DNA of 64,000 bases from Apoderus coryli (taxonomy: Eukaryota; Arthropoda; Insecta; Coleoptera; Attelabidae). The notes under the pieces were generated by a model, which did not search any database, was not told the DNA's origin, and was given only the letters and a program-made list of their open reading frames with translations. Position 1 is the stretch's first letter. Every line of letters begins with the position of its first letter. The stretch spans positions 5,704,001-5,768,000 of the forward strand of contig OU452208.1 in assembly GCA_911728435.2 (NCBI GenBank). Direction: 5' to 3'. A program made the translations under genes and the position numbers. This document shows, piece by piece, positions 10,800 to 23,460 of this stretch.

Positions 10800-13095
10800 A
10801 TTATAATAATCCTTTATTGCCTAACAGGCTTACGCCCAATTACAAGACAATTAACAAATGATACCAAATAATACAAATATAAATTACTATGCACTTATAC
10901 AATAAATGATACACTACTAACTAAAACTAAACCTATTCGAATACCAGAATGTCCATCCTTCAATAAATTAGGATCAATATACACAACTTATATGGTATTT
11001 GGATTGGCCATACATCTATGCAGGCTGGCCACAAACTGAGGAACATTATTACTGAAAAAATCTAGTTCCCGATGGAAGTTGTATTTGTTGGTCAATGTGC
11101 AAGCTTTTGACACTGGACCTCTAGTCTCCTAATTTGTCCGGTGATGTGGAACATTAAATATGTTAATGAGGCGCGAGTTGTATTGGGGGACACGGAAATT
11201 TACCTGGCTCAGTAGTTGAGGACTGTCAATAAAAGAATTGATTATTTTGAAGATAAACAACTGATACGTGAATATCCTACGCTGTGAGAGTGATTGGAAT
11301 TCAGAATTCTGTAACAATATACCCCCGACCGGAAAGTAGCCCCGATCCTTGAAACATAGATATTTTAAGAATTTTCTTTGGACACGTTCGATTCTATTCG
11401 CGTGGACCTGATAAATTGGTGACCATATAATCGAGGCATATTCTAACTTAGATCTAACCAAAGAGAAATACAGTGACTTTAGACGATTGATGTTCTGAAA
11501 TTTAGATGAGGTTCTTAGGAGAAAACCCAAAGAACGAAGTGCACTCTGTGTTAATTCCTCTATGTGCTGATCAAAAGATAACCTACTGTCAATCAATACA
11601 CCAAGATCCGTAGTTTCGTGTGCCAATTCCAGAGCAGCACCCGCGAGCATATATTCAAAACGAACAGGGAACTGTCGCTTAGAAAAAGTCATCACTCTGC
11701 ACTTGTTAACGTTAAGAGGCAATTTGTTGATCAGACACCAATTCTGCAGTTCCGCTAAGTCTTCCTGTAATTGTAGACTGTCAGATTCATGTCGTATTAT
11801 CCGATACAACTTAAAATCATCTGCAAATAACAAGAATTTGCTAGTCAAATTCAACCCCATATCATTAACAAATATGGAGAAAATTAAAGAAGCCAAGTTA
11901 CTCCCCTGCGGCGCGCCACTGGTTGCCGAAAATTCCACAGACCTGAATCCATTATACTCTACAACGAGCCTACACTCACATAGGTAGGATCTGAAAAAGC
12001 GCAACAAATCTGTGTGAAAGCCAATGTTGTTCATCTTTTGCAGAACAATCGTGTGATCCAGCTTGTCAAAGGCCTTCGTGAAATCTGTATAGATTGTGTC
12101 AACTTGTAGTCCTTGTCCTACAATGGGGTAAACAGTTTGGAAAAATTCTGCAAGATTCGATATCGTTGACCGTTTTCTAAAAAATCCATGCTGTTGTGTG
12201 ACTATACAGTTTTTAATTTGTTCAAATATTTTCTTATGGAGTATTTTCTCAAAAACCTTCGAAAAGTTGGACAATATTGATATAGGCCTGTAATTGACTA
12301 CTTTACTGGTGTCACCCGACTTATGTACCGGGCATATCCGTGCGGATTTCCATACCCGGGGAAAAGTGCAGGATTCCAAGGATTTGTTGTATATAATAAC
12401 TAAAGGATCAGTAAATACATGAGCACAATCCTTTAGTAAAAATGCTGCCACATTGTCCAAACCGGACGTCAGTTTTGGTTTTAATTTTTTTAATGCCCTT
12501 AACACGTCATTTGAGTCAACAGAACCTGCAGAAATTACGTTATGACTGGAATTATCGTCGCTACACTGAAATACAGAAGACGATGGTACGTATACATTTT
12601 GAAAATAAGACGCAAATGCATTAACAACTTCCAACGGGTTAGAGATTGTTGTATTGGTGCTATCTGACATAGAACCAGGTATTCGTGATTTGCATTTTTT
12701 ACTCTGCACAAAATTCCAGAATTGCTTTGGATCTGATGTCATTTCTTCCTGAATATGAGAAATATAACGTGCGTATGCCAAATCGATTTCTCGTTTGACA
12801 TACGCTCTCAGGGACCTGTACTGCTCTAAAAAACCCACATGACCATATCTCTTCCACCTATTAAAAGCTTTTGATTTGTCTTTGATACTGTTTATAACTT
12901 CACGATTAAACCAAGGTGGATATGAATACTTATGCTTTTTATTACTAAAGGTAGGAACACACATATCAAATATATTATAAATTTTTTGATAAAAAATATC
13001 GACAGCCTCATTTATGTCTCTTACATGGAGCAAAGGAGACCAGTCTAAAAGAGACAGTTGCTCATAGAGAAGCAGCTTTTCAAAAATTATATTTT
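10800..13095 (-). mobile_element. non-LTR retrotransposon Y (5'-truncated)
   Basis: The 3' end on the minus strand is CAATAAAGGATTATTATA (10800 region). A 634-codon open frame (11129-13033) has no internal stop: linker with YPPWFNREVINSIKDK, RT motifs LTSGLDNVAAFLLKD, YRPISILSNFSKVFE, QHGFFRKRSTISNL, IYTDFTKAFDKLDHT, SGAPQGSNLASLIFSIF and the catalytic FADDFKLY, then the C-terminal thumb-like part (RSKLEYASIIWSPIY). The frame opens upstream to about 13095 (LDWSPLLHV), where it is cut off, so the endonuclease is missing. It belongs to the Jockey/CR1 group by motif. FADD and an intact RT frame suggest a fairly recent but dead-on-arrival copy, inserted within element X. Elements Z and V are the same clade. 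Confidence 0.9.
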
Positions 13096-13749
13096 TATGT
13101 TTATTAAATAAAATAAAAAAGGTTATTCAAATTCAGTCGGACGAACCATTGCATTGGGTTTATTTGTTTTTGGGAAAGATTATGTTCTTTTTTCTTGGTA
13201 GGGTCTCCATTTGCTGGACAACCGACCGGCCTTTTTTTGCTTTTTTGCGGAGATCCAAGTAGCTTTTGAAGAAACTGACTGTTCACTCCCCGTTGACTTT
13301 TCCCTTTAATGTACATAATTGTGTTGTCTATATATGTCTATTATTTTCTCCCTTATTGTTGTTATTTGTCAAGAGATATACATTGGTGCCATTCTCTCTT
13401 TCTTTAATTCAATAATTTAATAGTTAACTAAACTTGATACTTGCAACCCTGAGCCTTCGCCGCCCGCAATGGAAGAAGAAGTAAAGCAAGGTCAAGTGCG
13501 CACAGGAAGAATAATGGACACTTGCTCGCTAACCACACGACAAAAATTAACGATTCGTTCCCCATAAAAATTAAAAACTCTCGGTTTACAATTACGGTTT
13601 AAAAGTTTACATAAACGAAATTGGTGATTTCCTCTGCCTACGTGCCAGAGCCCTTTGCCCACACGGAGTACAAGAAGACGCGGCATTCAAGGTAAGGGGT
13701 GATTATATCAAGTTCTTTCTCAATATAATTATTTTAATTTAAATAATCT
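13096..13749. other. unassigned filler within element X
   Basis: Between the 5' cut of Y and the remaining 5' part of X. Two minus-strand frames exist (13104-13316, Lys/Pro-rich, KKRPVGCPANGDPTKKK; 13492-13686) but neither shows a family or start context I can support. The missing RT core of X (YADD region) is not found here. Confidence 0.35.
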
Positions 13750-14015
13750 CTCTCGCTCTCAATCACTGACAGAAGTTTCATCAAATCCGCAATATTCCAA
13801 CTTAGCGCACAACAGTTCATGATCTATAGTGTCGAATGCTTTCGAGTAGTCAATCAATATCAGTATTGATGCAAGTTTACGATCAAGTGAATGTATTACA
13901 TCGTATGTCAAGTCGAGTAGGGCTGAAGCGGTACTATGCATTCTCCTGAAGCCCGACTGATGTTGACTTGATGAAATACAACTTTCTCCAGCACTTTTGA
14001 TAGAACAGGCAAAAG
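13750..14015 (-). mobile_element. non-LTR element X, 5' part (RT fingers)
   Basis: The minus strand from 14015 reads SLLPVLSKVLEKVVFHQV, then after a frameshift MHSTASALLDLTYDVI and ILIDYSKAFDTIDHELLCAK with KLEYCGFDETSVSD. The motif around DYSKAFDTIDHE carries the first catalytic Asp of the RT and matches element U (VLLDYSKAFDTIDHE). X is truncated exactly here, with ACTATT (14016-14021) repeating the bases 9657-9662, consistent with a 6-bp target-site duplication around X in the mariner. Confidence 0.8.
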
Positions 14016-14021
14016 ACTATT

Positions 14022-14620
14022 CACACCAGAATCCAAAAGACAGTCAGCTCAGTGGACGGTCGTCGACGAACCGAATCCAAAGCGAGCAAAGACGCAATAG
14101 TCGGCCGGTAAGATGATGGCGGCTGTATTTTGGGATGCGAAAGGAATAATATTCCTCGACTACCTCTAAAAAGGAACCACCATCAACTACTGTGCACTTT
14201 TGGATCGATTGAAGGATGAAATCGCAAAGAAACTGCCACATTTGCAAAAGAACAAAGTGTTGCTTCACCAAGACACTGCGCCGTTTCACAAATCGATGAC
14301 AAATAATGGCAAAATTGAATGAATTCGACTTCGAGTTGCTTACCCACCCACCGTATTCTCCAGATTTAGCCCCCAGCGACTTTTTCCTGTTTTCAGATCT
14401 CAAGAGAATGCTTGCTGGCAAGAAATCTAAGTCCAATGATCAAGTAATCGCTGAAACTGAGGCCTATTTTGACATCGTACCATAAAAGTGATATCGAAAA
14501 GTTGGAAAATCGCTATACTCGTTGTATTGCCCTCGAAGGCAGTTATGTTGAATAATAAAATCGAGTTTTATCAAAATTTTGTTTTTTTTTCTTACTTATC
14601 CTACAGACTTGTTGAATGTT
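14022..14620 (+). pseudogene. mariner transposase, C-terminal half
   Basis: Resumes the gene broken at 9662: PESKRQSAQWTVVDEP, KMMAAVFWDAKGIIFLDYL, LLDRLKDEIAKKLPHLQ, then KVLLHQDTAPFHKS with the second catalytic Asp. The YSPDLAPSDFFLFSDLKRM box with the third Asp is in a shifted frame (14352-14412), followed by RCIALEGSYVE at about 14550. Internal stops and frameshifts show it is dead. The 3' repeat probably ends near 14620 (CTTATCCTACAGACTTG). Distance between halves is about 4.36 kb of nested retroelement. Confidence 0.9.
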
Positions 14621-15270
14621 GCTGTATCCACATCAACATTTGAGAATAATTCTAGCAGGTTTGAAAATGTACATTCGGTATTTATTATTATTATAAAAAT
14701 GCATTAGATTTTGATCTGGTGGAATATATATAATTAGAGGCCTATGAAAATATTCATTTATTTTGACAGGATCATTCAATATTTCTGAAATTGAAATTTT
14801 TTTGTATTATATCTATATTATTGAGTACAATTGCGATAAATTCCAAACCAAATTCTCAACATAATCAAATAATGCCTACTGGCCATTTTCAATCAAACAT
14901 TATTATTGGGACCACACCAGAACCAACACAGAGTTATATACGATGCGATTCCAGCATTGTAATAAATTATTGCTATTGCATTTTATGTGGATTGTGAAAA
15001 ATGTGAAACAATTTATAAAAATGAAAACAGTGAAAAAAAATCACACGAGAGTAGTAACACAGTAGAGAAACTAACTATTTGGTGTATATGCATGCATTGT
15101 ATATGACAGTATTTCATGTTATTTATGTTCTGCTACAACATTATGCTGATATTATTTTCTGCTCTATGCGATTGCACATGAAACAATGATAGATACAGAG
15201 CGACGGGTGGTTTGCTAGGGGAGGAGAGCAATACGAGGTTGATTGAAAAATTGTTCGCATGGTCAAGAGC
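14621..15270. other. spacer
   Basis: AT-rich. A 68-codon plus frame at 14791-14997 starts with TTG, not ATG, but is preceded by a good acceptor-like TTTATTTTGACAG (ends 14769) and has a hydrophobic start (CIISILLSTIAINS). It could be a chance frame; no partner exon was found. Nothing else supported. Confidence 0.35.
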
Positions 15271-15272
15271 TG

Positions 15273-15345
15273 TAAGTAGCGGGTGTTCCAAATTCGATGG
15301 TTTGGCAGGCTATCTCAAACTATCCTTGACCAATAAGGTTTTTTT
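15273..15345 (+). repeat. solo CAGGGTG-type transposon end
   Basis: GGGTGTTCCAAATTCGATGG matches the end at 59641 (CAGGGTGTTCCGAATTCGA) and continues similarly (TCTCAAAC against TCTCGGAG). It is a decayed terminal repeat without a visible partner. Confidence 0.5.
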
Positions 15346-16067
15346 ATCAGATGTTTAGTTTTCGAGATATAGAGCCATCCACAAAAATCATCGACATTTA
15401 CTGGTCATCATCATCAGCATTCACTCGCTAACGAGTATGGATTACTTCAACTCAGGGATTTCTGTTGTGAACCCTAAGATGGCTAAACAAACCGATCATC
15501 GAGCCGCAAATCCTGTCACAAAATTTACACACCCAATCACCACCATTTACCAACTATTGTAGCTGTGCTGTCCCATTCATGCAATCTCTCTCCTTTCAAT
15601 GCTGTCTCTTCGCATCCTCATGTCGTCGAAACAATTATAACAGACATTAGTTCGACTATTCGAAATATTAATCAATTATAAAAATAAACAAACTTTAATC
15701 TTTATTGACTCTGATTTAGAAACCAAAAATGTCTTTATCTTTAGAGAAATTCAAACAGAAAAACAAATAACTTACTGAAGCTTTACGTCGATTAACTATT
15801 AGAAAACTTTATCAAACTCACTCCTTCAGAACGAAAATGAAATGGACTTTATCTTTATACTGATATACTTTAAGACAAAACTAGAAATAATTCTTAAACT
15901 ATGTAAAATCTTAAAAGTCCAAAAATAAATTAGAATATTGATTTAACTCTATAAAACTAGTACCTCTAAACCATTCAAAGGCTAGAACGAATCTAACGTT
16001 GGAAAGTCCGATTGCAGTTGCAAATCGCTTCATAAGAATGAGAAGTACCTACTATTCCTTTAAATAA
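15346..16067. other. spacer
   Basis: AT-rich sequence with no gene, clear repeat or transposase relic that I can see. Confidence 0.5.
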
Positions 16068-18300
16068 ATAAATAAGCATTTATTTTCAACAGGATAAACC
16101 CATTTACAGAAAAATCACTTACATTGAGATGTAAATTAAAAATAAAATAAGCAATAAAAATTACAAACAAACAATAGCTAATACGTTACCATTAACAGTA
16201 CACGTAGCAACAATAATACAATAAATAATAAGCAACAACAATATAATAAATAAATCTAAACATCACCTAAATTAGCCGAGACGGCACTAATCAGTGCAGA
16301 AAGCGGGGTAACATTGATATCCAATTCTCCACAGAACCTATTAAAAATACTACACATATAGAATACAGGACTCTGCAGAGATATATTAGTTCTCGCTGTA
16401 CCAAGAGCGAAGGGAACACCTCGCCTAGCCCCGAGACGCGGTACACGGAGCCTGACTCTACTCAGTAAATGAGGACAGTCGACAACATTGTGTAACAGTT
16501 TATATAAGAAGTTTACAGCTAACACGTTTCTTCTAAGCGCAAGAGACGGCTCCCCAAATCGCGACAATAAGATTCCGTATTCAACACCCCTCGGAGGATA
16601 AACACCGTCACCCCTGTACGCCAAATACTTGAGGAAGCGTCTCTGAACAGACTCCACAGAACATACATGAACATTGTACAAAGGATTCCAAATAAATGTG
16701 ACAAACTCCAACTTTGACCTGACAAAGGCGTAGTATAGCAATTTCATGGTATAAATATCATTGAACTGTTGACAGTTTCTAATGTTAACCCAACATCTTA
16801 CTAGCACTCGCGACAATTGTGTCAACATGACGAATAAAGGTGAGTTTGGAATCAAATGGTACACCCAAATCCTTAATCTCACCCACCCTCTCCAGATATG
16901 TCTCCTGATTCAGCCGATAATCAAACAAAAACACATTCTTCAGTCTTGCATATGACACCACTTTATATTTAGAAACATTAAGTGGCAGTCTATTAACGCT
17001 ACACCAATCAGACAAGCTGATCAAGTCACGCTGAAGAGAAGTGCAATCATCCTCATCAATAATCGTTTTGAAGATCTTTAAATCATCTGCATAGGCAAGC
17101 CCACTACAGGTGAACAATTGTAGAAGGTCATTTATGAAAATGTTGAACAATAGTGGACCAAGGTTAGAGCCTTGTGGAACTCCAGAAGTTGCCAAAAATG
17201 TCGAGGACTTGAAGCCCTCATGTTCAAGAAACTGAGCACGATCAAAAAGGTACGATCGAAAAAGTTTAACCAGCCCTTCTCAGAAACCAAAATTGTTTTC
17301 TGAGTAAAATACAATGATCAATGCGATCAAACGCCTTTTGAAAATCAGTGTAGATCACGTCCAGCTGGCGGCAACCATCAATAGCGGAACAGATCTGTTC
17401 AGAGAGCACAGCCAGATTAGATGCACACGAGCGACCACTTATAAAACCATGCTGGTCAACCGACACAGTAGGATATATTTTATCGTAGAGAACACTCTCA
17501 AAGACCTTGGAGAAATTACAAGGGATTGATATAGGTCTATAATTAGATATGATATTGGATGGTCTTGATTTAAGAATAGGAGTAATCCTTGCATGCTTCC
17601 AACAGGTGGGATAAATCGATGATTTAATAATCAGATTGAAAATGTGTACCAATGGGACCGACAAAATCATTATACAATCCTTAACAACGAAACTTGACGC
17701 ACCATCCGTGCCCGAAGTTAGCCGACTTTTAAGTCTCTCGCTAGCCTTTATAATATCATCAGCAGAAATCTCCAAAACATCTATAATGTGCGAACCATGG
17801 CCCATAAAATTATATGTGTTCACGTCATCGTCGATAGGGTGCGATTCAACATATACACCCTGGGAAAACTTGGCAAACGCATCAACCACTTCCTGCGATG
17901 AAACGTGCGTGGCGTCCTCTCCAATCATAGAACCAGGAATTCTAGTGTTACTTCTCCTACCCTGCAAGAACGACCAAAACCTACGAGGATCAGTCTTAAT
18001 TGATTGCTCACAATCTGCAGCATACCTGGAGTACGCCTCCCTCACTTGTCTTTTGATCAATCCGCGCAAAGAATTAAACCTCTCCCGATGATACTCCGAT
18101 CCAGATCTTCGAAAGTCCCTGCAGGTTTTCTCCTTTTTATATATGTTATCAATAAGAGGCTTAGTATAATAAACTGGAAACCGTCTCTTACGCTTGTCTA
18201 AAAATACTATTTATAATTCGGTACAATTCATCACAAGAATCATTCACGTTCATATTCGCCAATACGTTAGACCAATCTGCATTTATAATTTTAAAAAAGG
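16068..18300 (-). mobile_element. non-LTR retrotransposon Z (5'-truncated, frameshifted)
   Basis: The 3' end on the minus strand is AAATAAATGCTTATTTATTT (about 16068-16090). Frame 17266-18069 carries the linker (RRFWSFLQGRRSNTRIPGSM), LTSGTDGASSFVVKD, YRPISIPCNFSKVFE, QHGFISGRSCASNL and IYTDFQKAFDRIDH. After a frameshift 16785-17195 has SGVPQGSNLGPLLFNIFIND and catalytic YADDLKIF. A second shift leads to 16256-16882 with the C-terminal region (VRSKLEFVTFIWNPLYN). Upstream, NADWSNVLANMN near 18290 marks the truncation; no endonuclease remains. Same clade as Y and V. Confidence 0.9.
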
Positions 18301-19595
18301 ATAGAATGAAAACGCTAATAAGAAAAAAACATTGAAAATACACCCCTATAAAAATGTAACGACAGGGTGTAGCAGTCTCATTCTGTAATTAAAATTATAA
18401 TACTATTTTAATGTATCTACTTGTCTGTTATAATTGTTGTTACTTAGATATCTTATGTTGGAGTTCATTCAAAAGATTAACCATTTGTAAAGCAAGAACC
18501 AATACGATCATATAATGACTCTTCAATCTCCCGAACAGCTACTGGCTTAAAAAAACGTATCCTTTTTTCATAGCCCGCATTAATATATATTTTGATATGG
18601 AAAAAAACCGTGTATCTACTCCAGCTACCTATGTAAATAATAATAATAATCTTCTAAATAAACTATAGGTGTGTCGACAGTGTTTTGAGAAGGACCACTC
18701 TGTAACTAAGATCGGCATCACACTATATCTGCAGATAGTTTATTGCTTTTCGAAAAACCCATACAATAATAAACATGAACATGACCTTTTTCATAGGTAG
18801 AAATTCTTTTATCACTTGGGAAGAGGCCCCAGAGATTAGGTTTATTATTTACAGATGTTGCATAATATTTAATTTATATCCCATTATTGTCCATGGCAAG
18901 TTTTAAAATGAAGAATGACAGCACTGTATATAGTTGCTCTCGGAACACTACTACTGTTTCTAAAAAGAGTTCTGTTAAATTACAAACTTCAACTTTGATG
19001 CTATTCGGCATATATGCACACAAACTCCCTAAACCGCCTAAACTGTTTGTCAGTATTATACTCACGATTTCAACGTGGCATTAAATAGTTCCACCACTGA
19101 TTTTAATTAGTTTCAATAATTTGATAACAAAACTACTGACCCAACCATAGTGTTTGACTGCTGTTGGTGATGTTGTTGCTATTTTCATTTCTCGAGTTTG
19201 TTCGATACAACGACTGTGTGTTTTGTGTTCACATATATATGACGTTTAAGTTGAGTGGTTATTGGTTTAATTAACATTTACAGTCATTTGTAAACACTTT
19301 TGTTCATACACATAGTACACAATTCAAAGAATAAATTAAACAATAACTGACTGTCGATTTTGGTGCTAATGGAATCGTTCTGGAATATTTGTTGCTAACG
19401 GTGTGATTCATAATAATAATACGTTATTATCTAAACAGGTCCGAAACCCAATTACAAGACAATTTGAAAATATATTTAGCTTAAATCTAGATTAATTATT
19501 TTGCCTTACAATCCAACCAGAGTAAATTAAATGAATTAACTAAACTTGAAAAATAGCAAAAATAAAAATACGATGAAATACTATGAAATACTATG
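18301..19595. other. spacer
   Basis: AT-rich sequence, low complexity in places. Opposing frames at 18874-19065 and 18887-19084 mirror each other and neither looks coding. No element boundaries recognised. Confidence 0.45.
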
Positions 19596-22500
19596 TGGTG
19601 TTTTCAGTTTGGTGTTTTTTTTTTATTAAAAATTAATTAAACGTCCAACTGACAACTGGTTTAAAAATGTCGCGAAGATTTGGTATTGCATCTAACGATG
19701 CAATTAATGATAATATATCTAATAATATACCAAAAAATACAATCAAATCAAAAAAATATGTATGGAAAATATTTCTCGAGTTTTGTGCGACCAGAGAATA
19801 CGAACTGAATGCTGAAACGAGTTTGCATAATTTTGCTAATATATTGAAAGATTATGCAGTAAATATGAGAAAAGCTGACGGAACTGAATATAAAGAAGCA
19901 ACTGTAAAAACAATTTGGAATACTACGAGTAGGCTACTCCCCCAACTAACAATTTAACTTTTTTAATTGCTGTAAGAACATTTATAAAATATATTTTATA
20001 AAACACCCATTGTTTTATAAACATTTTCACAACGTTCTTACGCGCCTTATAAACACGAAAAAGGCGCAGATTTATAAAACAAATCGACTCTTTAACGGTT
20101 CTATAAATGTTGCTTGTTGCTATTATACAATAGTTTTTAGAACGTTTATAAATATTTAATACAAATCAAATAAAACTGTTATAAAAATATTTTATAAATC
20201 TTTTATAAGAGCCTCAATTTCAACATTTTTGCTCTCAGCGGCAACAGTTAAAGGATAAAAATGTTTTTTTAAAGTACAAAATTATTTTATAATTATTATG
20301 CATTGTTGTTGGTACACATTAATAAAATCTGAACAATGATGGAGGTAAAAATAATATAAAACGCTATAATACCGAATAATGAATAATAAAATAAGTCAGA
20401 TAAAATTCACCCATGAGCAGATTTGGCTGCGAAACAAAATTTACTGTTAAATATATTGTATATTATTATTAAAATTTTAATGCGCCTCGCGAATTATGTA
20501 AATTAATGAATTTAGATTTTATAAATTATATAAAATATTTTTTTTATTGTCACTTATTGTTGAAAATAATCTTTTGGGATATCCTTCATTATGTAATGAC
20601 TGATTCTGTATACCTTATTAGCTAAGAAAATTTTACAAATTATAAAAAATATTAATTTTAAAAGTTTGGTCAACATGGCTAACAATTTAAAGAAACCAAA
20701 AATGGCTTCTTCCTTATACGATGCTTATAAAACAAAATTATCTCAACCCAGACGAGTATGCTCTTTAGATAGCTATTATAAAATAACTGTAGAATTGCTT
20801 TATACAGGGGTGTATTCGTTAAAAAACATAAATCTCAAAATTTTTTAAGTGCAAATAAAATGTAATACAAAATTAATATTACCTGAAACCGCCTTTGATA
20901 GCATAAGAATGATATGATGATGTTATGATTCTTTTATATCTATCATATGGATACTAGCCAAACTATAAGTAGGTACCTATGTTTTATGTAAACGTGAAGA
21001 ATTTTTTTATAAACCAGTTATGGTGTAAAAAATATATATTTCACTAAGCTTGATAATGAATAATGAAGGTAATTACAAGTATTTTTCTTGAAGTTTTGTG
21101 TATTTAGTTATCGTTTGCCGATATTTAAAATAAATTAATAGTAAAACAAACTAAAACAAGCTTTTATATAAATGCTCAAAAAAATCAAAATTTAATTAAA
21201 AGGTGATGCAAAAAATATATAAGATAAAATATATACAAATTAATCAAGTCTAGTCCTGTCTACTTGAAGTATTGGTGCTTGATACTTTGATGTTTGTGGG
21301 AGTCGCCGCCGTGTGTCGCATCGTCTCAATATTGGAATAATAATAAAATAGTAAACAGAGTTTTACAAAACAAACTTTAACATAATATGTTTTATAAAAG
21401 CTTTTAATGTGTTCTTATAAAACAAAATGCTTTTATAGTTACTCTCTTATTAGCTTTTACGGGAGTAATTTAAACATAACCTAAATTGAGCCCTTTGTTT
21501 ATGTTATGTATGTTATAACTGCCGTTATTAAAACGGTTTGTTGAGTGTCTTTAAGAGAGTTCGAGGATCTTGAGGTAGAAAATTTGGCATGCGTTCATTG
21601 AGTATAGCAAAAAGCTTCTTTTGGGAAAAATGCGGAACATTATTTGATACTGCCCATGTTCGCATGTTTTCTCTTAGTTTTGCATTTTTTTCTAGCTCAC
21701 TTGTGCTTGAAGCATGATATTGAACACCAATTCTCTATTTCGGCTACCCGCTCACCATCTAGTAATAATTCCTCCTGAGAATTTATCAGTCTCGAAAATA
21801 TTAGGTGTCTTATAAATTGTCATTAATTTGATGAGATTCCATTACAGTTTCCTACTCATTATTATAGACACTAATGTTTTCCCTTTAATAATTTATAATA
21901 TTGTAATTAATTTTCTATTAAATGCCCAACTGCTTTTCGTTTGGACAACATTTTAAACCTGTGTATGATATAACAAGAAATCTCAGTTGAAAATAAATAA
22001 GACTATGTTATATATTAGTTCTAGGTAATGTTTATGACATCATTTTAATTTTATAAAATATGCATTGGCAACATATTTATTTTTTTATTGTTTTTAATAA
22101 AATAACTAAAAAACAATTTTGTAATTATTAATTTGCGCACAAATTTGCTGCAGAAAACAAATCGCTCTTAATAACGACAATAAAAAAACTATTTTATTAT
22201 TACGAAATGTACTTTAACAGAATACTTTTATAATTGTTTTTAAAGGAACAAGTTAATCCAGACTAGTACTTTTACAAAATGCTTTTAAAACCAATTATCA
22301 TTCGGAACAAATTCGTCCTACAAAAAGTATTTTATAAACGTTTATAAAATTGTTACAATATCATATTTTATAACTATTTTATTATTTTGCTTTAAAAACG
22401 TTCTTAAAACAATTTTTCTCACAGAAAAGTTTAGCACAGCAGTTTAATCACGAAACGAACCTTTAAAGAACAAAAAAGTTTTAACTAAGCGGCAATAAAA

Positions 22501-23460
22501 TAATTATAAAATATATTAGTTCTTTAAGAATGTCGAATTGCTAGTTGGGCCAGGAAAAATGCTTCAGTGACTTCAAAATTGTATTCGACTCGTTTACCAG
22601 TGTGATATTTAAAAATGTGCGAGATGCAAGAAATGCAAAACGTAAAAGATTATAGCAGGATACAAATAAACAAAAATGCAGTTCATCAAATTTGAGTTCA
22701 AGTGATTTGGCTAGATTCATTGGATTATGGGATGAATGTACACCAGAAGGTTTACAAAATTTTTTTTACCATATTGTAGCTGTTGAGTTAGCTTGGCAAG
22801 GTGGCGAACCAGCTGATTGCCTTATAGACTATTTCACGATTGAGAAAAATAATGATGGTACGCGAACCAACAGAATTGAATACAATCCAATATTCAGTAA
22901 AACATGCCAAGGAGGATCGAAAAGTTGTACAAATAGTAAGTGGCTTGTTCCAAATATTGCAAACGAAAGTGCATGCCCTGTTCGGTTATTCCATAAATTA
23001 TTGTCCAAAAGGGGGAAAAATATTACTTCCAGTCGCCTCTATTCTTGAGACCAGATCGTTTCTGGAAATTCGAAAGTGACACATGTTTTGACAATATACC
23101 GGTAGGCAACAACACAATCATTCTCAATCTCAATCATTCGAACAGATCAACCGCAGTTAGCCATTTGGCAAATAAAGGAATTCCTGAACAGCAATTAATA
23201 AAAATAACAGGACATAGTTCTAATTCAATTAAACCGTACTTGAATATTAACCAAGAACGCCATGGTGAAATAATCAACACCATGCGAGGAATTTCTTCAA
23301 CAGTGGAAATTAACAATCCGTCAACTTCAGCAATCTCTTCTTCCAATTTAACATTTACCAATTGTACTTTTCACAACTGTAGTTTTAAATAAAAATTAAT
23401 AATATTTGTTTAATACATTTTCTATTTAAAATTATTAAACGTCAGATTGACAATAAAATT
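19596..23460 (+). pseudogene. Crypton-like tyrosine recombinase gene, copy 1 (split)
   Basis: From ATG 19667 the frame reads MSRRFGIASNDAINDN and continues to TIWNTTSRLL, then is broken by the CCC element at 19941-22549. It resumes at 22552 with SDFKIVFDSFTSVIFKNV (one stop at KRL), SSDLARFIGLWDECTPEGLQ, VAVELAWQGGEPADCLIDYF, CPVRLFHKLLSKRGKN, a frameshift, DRFWKFESDT, then NHSNRSTAVSHLANKGIPEQ, LIKITGHSS and KPYLNINQE. HSNR (HxxR), GH and the Tyr of KPYL fit the catalytic end of tyrosine recombinases of the Crypton/QRICH1/KIAA1958-like type. About 60 bp before NHSNR are deleted relative to copy 2. The stop is at 23392 after NCTFHNCSFK. 20-bp direct repeats (17 of 20) lie at 19636-19655 and 23434-23453. 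Confidence 0.8.
19941..22549. mobile_element. CCC-ended TIR element 1 (non-autonomous, 2.6 kb)
   Basis: It begins CCCAACTAACAATTTAAC and ends AATTGCTAGTTGGG, an inverted repeat of 13-14 bp with one mismatch. Flanks are CC on both sides (19939-19940, 22550-22551), while the uninterrupted copy at 39130-39140 (rc CTACTCCAGGAAAAA) has a single CC, so the insertion and its 2-bp duplication are seen directly. Both ends are full of short TTTATAAAA / TTTTATAAA motifs in both orientations (e.g. 19980-20210, 21360-21440, 22270-22420). No transposase frame inside; the frame 20666-20848 is unrecognised. CCCAA fits the CMCWR start and short duplication of EnSpm/CACTA, but that class call is inference. Confidence 0.8.

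Noticed and set aside
13104..13686. Two frames of 70 and 64 codons between X and Y
   Set aside because: No family resemblance, AT-rich context and positions inside nested transposons; likely chance.
14791..14997. Small secreted cysteine-containing protein
   Set aside because: The start is TTG rather than ATG, no partner exon was found, and the C-terminus is unlike known peptides. Kept only as a note in the spacer entry.
18360..18375. CAGGGTGTAG as a transposon tip
   Set aside because: No TA before it and no similarity to other tips in the following bases.
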